The translations under genes were made by a program, and so were the position numbers. Shown one piece after another: positions 33,612 to 43,484 of a stretch of 64,000 nucleotides of DNA. The stretch comes from Brachionus plicatilis (taxonomy: Eukaryota; Rotifera; Eurotatoria; Ploima; Brachionidae), in the NCBI GenBank assembly GCA_010279815.1, contig QEOQ01000274.1, positions 30,813 to 94,812 on the forward strand, written 5' to 3'. The notes under the pieces were generated by a model. That model saw nothing but the letters and a program-made list of their open reading frames with translations. It was not told the origin of the DNA and searched no databases. The first letter of the stretch is position 1. Every line of letters begins with the position of its first letter.

Positions 33612-35132
33612 ATGACAAGACATAATAAAACAATAAGACAACAAATTCAAACTTCGACTCCAGTCACTCGGCGACAACTTAAATTGAAACAGCAAGAAGA
33701 GCTTGAAAAATTGAAAGAAGACGAGAGCGGCCACAACAAAGCTCTCAAAGCAGAAGAAGCAAAAGCTGAATCACAAGTAGAAGAAGAAGAAGAAGAAGAA
33801 GAAGAAGAAGAGGAGGAGGATAAAAATGTAAAAAATGAAAAATATGAAAAAAATGAGTGTGAGGCCGATAATTGTACTGAGACGATTCGCAAGCTGCCCC
33901 AACAAAACGACACCCAAAATGAGTCGATTGCGTGTTGTGACAATGAGCCACTTGTGCTCACACAAGCTCAGCAAAATGGCACCGAGCAAATAATTGTTCA
34001 AAGAGAGGAAATCCAAGAGATCATGGCCGACATGAACATATCGAAGAGCATTAAAGAAAAGCTCGACGTCAAAATGAGCTTTGAGCACGACGGCCAAACA
34101 GAAATGGACGATGGTGGCGGCGAGGACTCGAGCGAAGAGAGCGAAATCGAGCCTCACGATCTCCAGCTAAGTCTAGTGGCCAATGAGGAGAACGCCGAAA
34201 ATGAGAACGTGAGCGACGTTGTGTCGAGTGAACTTTGCAAAATTCAAAAAAAGGCTGATCACGAAAAATTGAGACGCAGACTGCCCGTCTCAATTAAAGA
34301 ACTAATCGACTATCACAGCTCGAATGGAAAGTCAATCAAAGAAATTGTGAGCCGAATTAACATGGTGTGCAAGCCCGAAGAAAAGGTCAGCTATGGCTAT
34401 GTTCAAAAGTATTTGTATCGCAAAAAACTCGAGGCCACCACTGCCAAAAAGGCGCGCTACTACCGCAAAAAGTACGGCTTTGTGTACCGTAGGATGAGAA
34501 GAAAGCCTGTGCTCACCGAAAACCATCGACAGTCAAGAATTCAGTGGTGTCAAGCTCATGTCGAAGACAAATTTGACCAGGACATATTCATAGGCAAAAC
34601 ATCTCTCAAGCCTTTTTTGGCCTCTTTAAATCAATTGAAAGGACAGCCGCCAGATCCAAGCCAACCGAGACAACAAACCACTCTTCATCTATGGGGAGCA
34701 ATTAGCCGAAAAGGCGCCTCGCCATTGCAAATATTCGACGGCTCGTTGACAACCGCCATGTACTTGGAAATTTTGCTCGAAAATGTTGTGCCCTTTATTG
34801 CTGAAAACTTTCCCAATGGTCACAGATTTCATCAGGACAACAACCCCAAGCATTCGGCAAAGCTTTCGCAAGAGTTTTTGGAGTCGACCGGCATCAACTG
34901 GGTAAAGTCGCCGCCGCGAAGTCACGATCTAAACCCCATCGAATTGGTTTGGACCGATTTGATTCAAAATGTTTCCAAGCGGCTGCCAAAAACTCTGGGC
35001 CAAGTGGTCATTGCTGTCAAAGACTATTGGAAAACGCTCACTCCCCAAAAGTGTTCAGAGTTTATCGACAAGCTTTGCAGTATTGTTCCTCGAGTGTTGG
35101 AGAAAAATGGTGAATGGGTCAGTTTAAGCTAG
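33612..35132 (+). CDS. Tc1/mariner-derived transposase-like protein, first catalytic Asp missing
   Basis: An intact 506-residue frame from ATG 33612; the acceptor TTTTTAG at 33600 suggests a spliced 5' leader. The N-terminal ~210 residues are acidic and low-complexity, including 13 consecutive glutamates. A helix-turn-helix region follows (LPVSIKELIDYHSSNGKSIK). Then comes a DDE transposase fold: FDQDIFIGKTSLKPF, LHLWGAISRKG, FHQDNNPKHSAK and SHDLNPIELVW. The second Asp (QDNNPKH) and the final Glu (NPIE) are present. The first catalytic Asp, normally in an xFxDE(S/T) motif, is Gly (IFIGKTS). A long intact frame, an added acidic domain and a lost catalytic residue suggest a domesticated gene, perhaps DNA-binding. 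A recently inactivated transposon is the alternative. The downstream flank is lost in an assembly gap. Confidence 0.8.
   Translation: MTRHNKTIRQQIQTSTPVTRRQLKLKQQEELEKLKEDESGHNKALKAEEAKAESQVEEEEEEEEEEEEEDKNVKNEKYEKNECEADNCTETIRKLPQQNDTQNESIACCDNEPLVLTQAQQNGTEQIIVQREEIQEIMADMNISKSIKEKLDVKMSFEHDGQTEMDDGGGEDSSEESEIEPHDLQLSLVANEENAENENVSDVVSSELCKIQKKADHEKLRRRLPVSIKELIDYHSSNGKSIKEIVSRINMVCKPEEKVSYGYVQKYLYRKKLEATTAKKARYYRKKYGFVYRRMRRKPVLTENHRQSRIQWCQAHVEDKFDQDIFIGKTSLKPFLASLNQLKGQPPDPSQPRQQTTLHLWGAISRKGASPLQIFDGSLTTAMYLEILLENVVPFIAENFPNGHRFHQDNNPKHSAKLSQEFLESTGINWVKSPPRSHDLNPIELVWTDLIQNVSKRLPKTLGQVVIAVKDYWKTLTPQKCSEFIDKLCSIVPRVLEKNGEWVSLS
33781..33820 (+). repeat. GAA/GAG trinucleotide run encoding polyglutamate
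   Basis: Ten GAA codons followed by three GAG codons, in frame in the Tc1-derived gene. Slippage-prone and probably polymorphic. Confidence 0.9.
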
Positions 35133-35159
35133 AGATTTTTTTTTCTGTTTTTTTTTCTT

Positions 35160-36054
35160 NNNNNNNNNNNNNNNNNNNNNNNNNNNNNNNNNNNNNNNNN
35201 NNNNNNNNNNNNNNNNNNNNNNNNNNNNNNNNNNNNNNNNNNNNNNNNNNNNNNNNNNNNNNNNNNNNNNNNNNNNNNNNNNNNNNNNNNNNNNNNNNNN
35301 NNNNNNNNNNNNNNNNNNNNNNNNNNNNNNNNNNNNNNNNNNNNNNNNNNNNNNNNNNNNNNNNNNNNNNNNNNNNNNNNNNNNNNNNNNNNNNNNNNNN
35401 NNNNNNNNNNNNNNNNNNNNNNNNNNNNNNNNNNNNNNNNNNNNNNNNNNNNNNNNNNNNNNNNNNNNNNNNNNNNNNNNNNNNNNNNNNNNNNNNNNNN
35501 NNNNNNNNNNNNNNNNNNNNNNNNNNNNNNNNNNNNNNNNNNNNNNNNNNNNNNNNNNNNNNNNNNNNNNNNNNNNNNNNNNNNNNNNNNNNNNNNNNNN
35601 NNNNNNNNNNNNNNNNNNNNNNNNNNNNNNNNNNNNNNNNNNNNNNNNNNNNNNNNNNNNNNNNNNNNNNNNNNNNNNNNNNNNNNNNNNNNNNNNNNNN
35701 NNNNNNNNNNNNNNNNNNNNNNNNNNNNNNNNNNNNNNNNNNNNNNNNNNNNNNNNNNNNNNNNNNNNNNNNNNNNNNNNNNNNNNNNNNNNNNNNNNNN
35801 NNNNNNNNNNNNNNNNNNNNNNNNNNNNNNNNNNNNNNNNNNNNNNNNNNNNNNNNNNNNNNNNNNNNNNNNNNNNNNNNNNNNNNNNNNNNNNNNNNNN
35901 NNNNNNNNNNNNNNNNNNNNNNNNNNNNNNNNNNNNNNNNNNNNNNNNNNNNNNNNNNNNNNNNNNNNNNNNNNNNNNNNNNNNNNNNNNNNNNNNNNNN
36001 NNNNNNNNNNNNNNNNNNNNNNNNNNNNNNNNNNNNNNNNNNNNNNNNNNNNNN
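35160..36054. other. Assembly gap (895 N)
   Basis: Unknown bases directly downstream of the Tc1-derived gene. Any right-hand transposon terminus would be hidden here. Confidence 0.99.
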
Positions 36055-36740
36055 TTTTTTTAATTATTTTCAGGCATCAGAAATTTTTAAATATTTCAAA
36101 ATTTTTAAATTATTGAAAGAAAAAAAAATTTTATCAATATTCATTTAAAAAAAAATATTGATGTTTTATTTGAACAAAATTTCTTTCATTTGAAAATTTT
36201 GATCCTTATCCAGTTTAGAAAATAAAAAAACTTCTTAGTTACAGACTCTAACATTGCAGGTTTACTTTTATTTAGTTGAATATCTGACCCTAATTTTTTT
36301 CTTTAAATAATTTTAAAAAAAATTGGCTTAGTTGAAAGGAAAAATAAATTAAGAGAAATTTTGACCGAGAGCTATGAAATAAATTTTTATTTATAATGTA
36401 AGAATGTAGAGATTTTAATTATCTACAAAACGGTATGCCATAAGAATACATTCTTTGAAATTGAAGAATTCTCCTAAAAAAATATATTTTTAGTTTTTCA
36501 GCTATGAGCTTTTAAGAAAAAGAGCTAGGTGACAATTTCTTTTTCTGCAATAATGCTTAGTCAATTCTCTTTCATTAAATTAGTGGTCGGAAGGTCAAGA
36601 TCTTATCATTTTCTTGAAAAAATATGGTCCGTTAACAGCAACTCAGAATTTCACTCGTTATTACTAGTTTTACAAGTCTAAAACAAGGTCTAATGTTCCA
36701 ACTTATACTTGTGTGTAAAAGGTCATCAAATTCTCTACAA

Positions 36741-36965
36741 AATGGTCGGTGGTCGGAAGTTTTTGGATAATTCCAAGTTTTTGGATAGTTTTTGGATATT
36801 TGTTCTTTTTTTCTTGAACTATCAAATATTTAAACATGTCTAACCTCTATAGTTATTTCAATATATCGTTTTTAATTTTTATTTATATTTTATTTTACTT
36901 AATTTTATTTAACATTATTTTATATATTTTTATGGATAATTCCAAATACCATCCGACCGCGGTCC
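36741..36965. mobile_element. Candidate MITE with ~28-bp imperfect inverted ends
   Basis: CGGTCGGAAGTTTTTGGATAA near the left end resembles the reverse complement of the right end (CGGTCGGATGGTATTTGGAAT...). A further GTGGTCGGAAGG lies at about 36583, so the true left end is uncertain. No target duplication was found. 36055-36740 otherwise shows only AT-rich DNA. Confidence 0.4.
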
Positions 36966-37165
36966 GTGTTTTAGCATAAGCCAATAAAATATACTTAAAA
37001 AAATGCAACAAAGTGCAACATACTTTTTTGCAACTATTTTACTTATTAGAATTTTTCTCATGTTTTAATAAGACAAAAAATAAAATGCCAATAAGATTTA
37101 AATTGATTATTGGTTTAATTTACTCAAAAAAATAAAATGATGATTTTATTTTAGGTATTAACGAT

Positions 37166-37620
37166 TAGTGCTTGATATCGATAACGAATATCGATAGAAG
37201 ATATCGATATTTTCAAAATCATTATTTTTTTAACTTTGTTTGGATTAAGTGAATTACGACGATTTTAAAGACTGTAGCCTGTAAAGGAAAATAGTCTCAG
37301 AAGGTGTACATGTAGCTTGTGCTTTTTTCTAATAATTCAATAATTATTATAGAGAAGAAAATGTTTTTTACAAAAAATTAAAAAAATTAGTTAATGTTCA
37401 AATATTATTTTAAGAAATCCTTAATTTAAAAAAATTATCAGAAACAGTTAGTTAATTAATTAGTATCGATACCTTTAAACGATATCAATAAAATATCGAT
37501 ACTTTTGGTCGATATCGATAAAATATCGATACCTCTGGACGATATCGATAAAATATCGATACTTTTGGTCGATATCGAAATGTTATTTTTATCGTTCGAA
37601 GTTATCGATATCAAGCACTA
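37166..37620. mobile_element. hAT-type MITE (TAGTGCTTG ends) with internal tandem repeat
   Basis: The left end TAGTGCTTGATATCGATAAC mirrors the right end GTTATCGATATCAAGCACTA. The flanks TTAACGAT (37158-37165) and ATAACGAT (37621-37628) match at 7 of 8 positions, an 8-base target duplication. The interior is rich in ATATCGAT motifs. The 455-base element has no coding capacity. Confidence 0.85.
37468..37580. repeat. 30-bp tandem repeat inside the TAGTG MITE
   Basis: About four copies of a 30-base unit, beginning GATACTTTTGGTCGATATCG and followed by ATAAAATATC, with small differences (CCTTTAAAC, CCTCTGGAC). It lies near the right end of the MITE, a typical site of expansion. Confidence 0.88.
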
Positions 37621-37744
37621 ATAACGATGCAACAAATTATGTTGCATTTTTTTGTATATATAGTATAATTTATTAACTTTAATTTTAATTCATCAAAAAA
37701 AGAAGAATTTTTGTTCAATTTGTGTTTGAATTCACAATAACTAG

Positions 37745-37786
37745 GTAGCAATTACACAATGGATTTGGATATTCAATATATCTTTC
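37745..37786. repeat. ~40-bp dispersed repeat, partner at 53732
   Basis: GGTAGCAATTACACAATGGA, then TTGGATATTCAATATATCTT, matches 53732-53774 with only a few differences and in the same orientation. It abuts the 3' end of the LINE relic (minus strand), so it may be LINE tail sequence. Confidence 0.7.
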
Positions 37787-38385
37787 AAAATATATTTTAA
37801 TTTTAGTTTTCTTCTCAAAGATCATTTAACAAGACTTTTCAATAAAAAATTTCATTTTCCATTTGAACAGCCATTTTCCAACTTCTTTTAGATACTTATC
37901 AATAACTCTTTCAAGATTTCCTATCTTTTTAAAAGTAAAAAGGACCCAAACATCTACAAAAAGAAGATAGTATTGGCAGTTTGTTTTGTTTCTTTTTTGT
38001 ATGTCATTTATGGAAATGCTAAAAAGAAGTGGACTAATTACTGACCCTAATTAACAATATATCTTCAAAATCAAAATCGAAATAGAGACAACTTTTTGAA
38101 TAAGAAAGTAAAGATTAGCTGCAGTACGTCTATGCTTTCTAAATCCTGATTGTTCATGATCAGGGACGACCAAAAACGGAATTTTTGTTATAAAAAAATG
38201 CGGCAAAAATGCAAAATTTAATTAAAAAAAATTTTAAAAAAATCTAATTTGTTTAACTTAAGTGATGAGTTTTTCAATTTGAAAAAAGTACATATTAAAT
38301 ATGTAATTTAAAAAAAATTATAAACTATTGTCTGACTCGTCATCTAAAGCTATTATGTCGTCTTCGAATGGTTCTTCATCTTGTG

Positions 38386-39054
38386 TGAGGTTCGCGCGTA
38401 GCAAAACTACAGCACTATCTGAATTTCAGCTAACCGACTTTAAAATATTAATCTGCATACTTGAAAACCTTGAAATAATGATTTTTTAGGTATTGTCAAA
38501 AAAAAATTTTGATCCCACCCTCCTCAAAAATAAAAAAGAAAAAAAAATAGTTACCTTTAAGCTAAAATAGCTCATGGTCTAATAGACATAACCTTATTAA
38601 TATATATATATTCTGAAAGCGCGCAGTCTTATCTACAAAATGGTGTATTAATTTAATCTATTTTTTTACCAATAGATCGAAATTTTGGCAAAAAATGGTA
38701 AAAAATGGTATTCACTATTTTTGTATCTAGTTCGCGGTTTCCCCCCGACCCCTACTTTTTTTATACAGATTCTGAAACAAAAGAAAATTCTGAGAAAAAT
38801 GTTGGGACCACATCTTTTATTTTCTCTTTTATTTCTCTTAAAAAAAGTGTTCAAAATGAGGCATTTTTAAAAAAATTGAAAAAAATAAAGTTTATTGAAG
38901 TTTTTAATCAAAATTTGTATCAAAATCTTTTTCTTCTTGATTATTTTTTGGGTATTCGACCATGTTGATCATGAATATGAACTTTGTTTAGTAAGTTAAA
39001 ATTTCCCTTAACTGTATAGTTCTCTTAAAAACGCTCACAAACTTGTTAAGGCTC
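38386..39054. other. Unexplained interior of the hAT element
   Basis: No hAT coding could be recognised here. There is a less AT-rich patch around 38740-38820 with a C-run, and several short overlapping open frames without motifs. It may be filler DNA or another decayed insertion. Confidence 0.45.
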
Positions 39055-39313
39055 GTCATTACATTTTGTAGCTACAAATTCGAACTGTTACTTCAATTTT
39101 GTAGTTTTTGAATTGTATCCATCCCCAGTCGTAAGCCGCTGGAATACCTGGTTTAAATCAGTAAAAAAATTAATCAAAATTTTGAGTTGATTAAAATTTT
39201 TGTCATCCTTGAATTTGAAATCGAAGAAACAATTGCCTTAGACAAGTTGCATATATTGTTTTAAACTACAATTTTGAAGCAAAAGTTTCGAATTTGTAGC
39301 TACAAAATGTAAT
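39055..39313. repeat. Fold-back repeat inside the hAT element
   Basis: ATTACATTTTGTAGCTACAA at 39058 and the reverse complement of 39245-39313 agree over about 50 bases each (CATTTTGTAGCTACAAATTC, then CTTCAA...TTTGTAGTTT). The arms are separated by about 150 bases. No convincing target duplication was seen. Confidence 0.75.
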
Positions 39314-39329
39314 AAATTTATTTTTACAC

Positions 39330-39983
39330 TGCTTGAATTTGAGCAACAGGATTTTAAAACAACCGATGTTTATTCAGTCATTTTTGATTTGTATTTTTGG
39401 TTAGTTGGTCAATTAGATTATTATAAAAACCAATTAACTTATGAAGATAAATTCGCCACCAAGTTATTTAATGATGCTCAGTTAAAGATTAAAAAGTACT
39501 TAATTGATGGTTCTCAACCAGCTATGGAACTTTTTAAGAATGTTCGAAAATTTTGTCCCGTTTCAAATTGTATATCTTTCCAAAGACTTGCAAGAATTCA
39601 CTCTTTCAGAGAACTTAAAGGCAGAAATATTTTACGAATGAACAATTTATTTAGAAATAAGTTCCGAGTTAACGAAACAAACTTTGAAAGATTTCGATCT
39701 AGAAAAATGGTGGTTAAGTCAAAAAACTAGACAACCAAAAATGTTTGAAATTGTTCGTTGGTATATTAAAATACCATCGAGTTCATGTGATTCGGAAAAG
39801 GCTCTCTCAAAATAAAAAATTGTGTTAGATATTTGTCAAAATATGACTGAAGATACAATAAGAATTAATATTTTTTTTTATTTTAACTTTACAGACGATT
39901 TATTTGAAAAATCTACACAAGATGAAGAACCATTCGAAGACGACATAATAGCTTTAGATGACGAGTCAGACATTGGTTTATAA
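39330..39983 (+). pseudogene. hAT transposase C-terminal remnant
   Basis: The first frame (to 39730) reads TTDVYSVIFDLYFWLVGQLD and GSQPAMELFKNVRKFCPVSN. A frameshift near 39690 leads to a second frame with FDLEKWWLSQKTRQPKMFEI, VRWYIKIPSSSCDSEKALSK and EEPFEDDIIALDDESDIGL, ending at TAA 39981. The second part is the hAT dimerisation motif (IPSSS..SE.A.S). One in-frame stop follows ALSK. Only the C-terminal half is recognisable and the frame is broken, so the copy is inactive. Confidence 0.85.
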
Positions 39984-40720
39984 TTTTTTTTAAATTACAT
40001 ATTTAATATGTACTTTTTTCAAATTGAAAAACTCATCACTTAAGTTAAATAAATTAGATTTTTTTAAAATTTTTCTTAATTAAATTTTGCATTTTTGCCG
40101 CATTTTTTTATAAAAAAAAAAAAATTTTTGGTCGTCCCTGTTTATGATTAAGTAGACTATTGTTCTCAAGAAAATTATATACCCCAATGAAAATGATACG
40201 TTCAAGTAACTTTCCAAGACGTCTTGCCATACTAACTGGACGATAGCTGTTAGGAACTTAAGTGGGAGATGTTTTCTTGGGGATCATGGTTATACTAGGT
40301 TATCATGATCATAGTTATCATGGTTATGCTATTTTCCAGGATTTTGGCACTTGGCCTCGATCTAAACAAATGTTATAAAGATTACTTTGTTCAATTAAAG
40401 TCACTTAAGGAAAATTTTTTAATATTATGATGTGAATTTGATCTAATCCAGAACCTTCATCTTCATTTAATTTTTTTAAAGCATTTGTTATTTCCAAAAG
40501 AGTAATAGGCTTTTTAGGTTTTTATGAACCTTATTTTTTAAGAATTCTGTAATTGTTTGTGATATTTCTAAACTATCCTCTGATTCAACAAAATCTAGAT
40601 GAGAACTAAAAGTTGAGGCTTAGATATTTCCAAAGATTTTTCCTTTGCTTATATCTGTATTAAACTCAATGCCATCTTTGAGTAATGATGGTATTTGTTT
40701 TGAACATTTCTTAGATCTGA

Positions 40721-41881
40721 ACTTATTTAATTATATATTATGCAATGAATAAATCAATAAAATGTATATTCTAAGTATCGATTTTTTTTATTTTAATATT
40801 ATTGATTATTTGTATAAAACAATCTTTAAATTGTAAAAAAAATGTATAAATTTTATTGATAAAAACACCTCTTTTTTAAACAAATTTTATAAAAATTAAA
40901 TTCAATGATTATTGTTCTGACAAATACTCGATTGATATTTTAAATGTTAATGTGAATTATAATTTAAGTTATCCTTATAACATTTGCATCTCTTATCTGA
41001 GCATTTACCACTACAATCACATTGAATTTGCCACATTACCATGTTTTGTGCGACCGGTTGAACCAGAATTTTAAATCGCATTTTTTAAATTTCTGGATAT
41101 TGTGAAATTTCATACAAAACTTCAAATACAAAAAAAAAAAAATTTACAACTTAAGTTCTAAATGTCAAGAATTTGTTCTATAAATGACACAAAGTGAAGC
41201 AACTTTTGTTTCACCTACTGCGGAAGTCTGAAAAATTGCTACCTATTTTAAAAATATTTAAAATTAAACGCAATTAATTTGCACAGATTTTGCAGACTTC
41301 CGCATTTGAGGAAAAAAAAGTTGCTTCACTTTGTTTCATTTACAGAACAAATCCTTGACATTTAGAACTTAATTTATAAGATTTTTTTATTTTTGTATTG
41401 GAAGTTTTGCATGAGAATTCACAATGCCAAATATCCGCAAAAAATCAAAATGAAGAGAGTGAAACTCCGCATTTTCGGTATCTAAATTTGCGGAAATGTT
41501 TTTTACCATGAAAAATAGTTTCGTAATTCTGCAAAAAAAGTTTCCGCGTTTTGGGTTCAATCGACAATTCTAGTATTGAGAAAAAAAAATTGTCTTAATT
41601 ATCATTATTCTTTTATTGTTAACAAATGAATTTTCAAAAAAATCAGTCACACTGATTTGTTATTAAATTTAAAAATTGTTTTTATGTTTTATTTTCTGAT
41701 ATTCGCAAACTAAAAAAAAGTAATTTTTAATTTGAAACAATTTTAGCATGTGCAAAATTTATTAAACATAGAAAATTTCCAAATCCATTCTTTTAATGAA
41801 AAATAAAAACTATCGTGTATTCATTTAAATATTAAATTTTTGAATTATTATAATAGACAAAAAATTTCAATTTCTAAATAG
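40721..41881. other. Intergenic DNA upstream of KRR1
   Basis: AT-rich; about half is taken up by a fold-back element (41045-41575). The final ~300 bases before 41882 presumably include the KRR1 promoter. Confidence 0.5.
41045..41575. mobile_element. Fold-back element with ~150-bp arms
   Basis: Left-arm phrases CTTAAGTTCTAAATGTCAAG and AAAGTGAAGCAACTTTT recur in reverse complement at 41316-41380. The match extends outwards through ACAAAACTTCAAATACAAAA, GGATATTGTGAA and weakly to a GGTTGAACC/GGTTCAATC pair near 41050 and 41560. It is non-coding. The outer boundaries are approximate and no target duplication is visible. Confidence 0.7.
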
Positions 41882-42897
<1,016 letters not shown>

Positions 42898-43484
42898 TTA
42901 TTTGAATAAAAAATTTTACTTTATATTCTATTTTAAGTTTAAATTTTCAAATTTTTCCTTTGTACATCTTAAAATGTACATTAGTTATGAATTTAATTTT
43001 TTTACCTTAAAAAAAATTCTAAAAAAAAATAAAGAACAAAAACAAATTCTAAATAAAACTAATTCTAAAATATAAGTTTATTGGAAATATTTAATTAATA
43101 TTCACGATTTAAAATTAAAAAATTCCAAATTATGAAAATTATTTTTTTAAATTTTATGTGACACGTAGATACGTTGAATTATTTTCATTTAAGTTTCATG
43201 TTTATACTTTTTCAAAATTTTATTCAAATAAATAATTATTTAATATATCGAAAACTTTTAGATAATGAAATTTTAGAGATTATTATTTATCATTCTAAGT
43301 TTTAATAAAATTTTTGATTTTGCACTTGGCTTTCCCTTTGGTTCTTATTTAAATTTTATTTTAAACTAATCGAAATAATCACGTAACTAATCAAAATCAA
43401 ATCAATTTAAACTTTTCCAAGTAATTCTTTAATTCTGGATTTTATTTGACTTAAAGTAAGACAATACTTCGAAAGAATTTAATA
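42898..43484. other. Intergenic DNA between KRR1 and the calcium pump
   Basis: Very AT-rich; no gene or repeat recognised. Probably holds the KRR1 terminator and the pump's promoter. Confidence 0.6.

Larger units (their letters stand above)
38161..40140 (+). mobile_element. hAT element with ~225-bp terminal inverted repeats, decayed
   Basis: The ends are CAGGGACGACC and GGTCGTCCCTG. The flanks TTCATGAT (38153-38160) and TTTATGAT (40141-40148) form an 8-base target duplication with one mismatch. The arms are unusually long, about 225 bases (38161-38385 and 39915-40140). They include the C-terminal transposase codons, so the same coding segment appears inverted at the left end. The right interior carries the transposase remnant. 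Much of 38390-39050 is unexplained and may hold other insertions. Confidence 0.9.
37855..40720 (-). pseudogene. LINE reverse-transcriptase relic split by a hAT insertion
   Basis: Reverse-strand coding traces lie on both sides of the hAT element. Upstream (40720-40141) reads IPSLLKDGIEFNTDISKGKI, LDFVESEDSLEISQTITEFL, NALKKLNEDEGSGLDQIHII, then ITMIPKK and SYRPVSMARRLGKLLERII. Downstream (38160-37855) reads NHEQSGFRKHRRTAANLYFL, GSVISPLLFSISINDI and LERVIDKYLKEVGKWLFKWK. These are successive reverse-transcriptase motifs of a non-LTR element. The catalytic FADD box is degraded to FVDV. A segment before GSVISPLLF is deleted and stops are present. The two halves continue each other across the insertion. 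Confidence 0.85.

Noticed and set aside
33647..34293. Several antisense frames opposite the Tc1-derived gene
   Set aside because: Shadows of the less AT-rich coding strand and the GAA run; no independent support.
35114..36148. 344-codon frame after the Tc1-derived gene
   Set aside because: Nearly all of it is the assembly gap.
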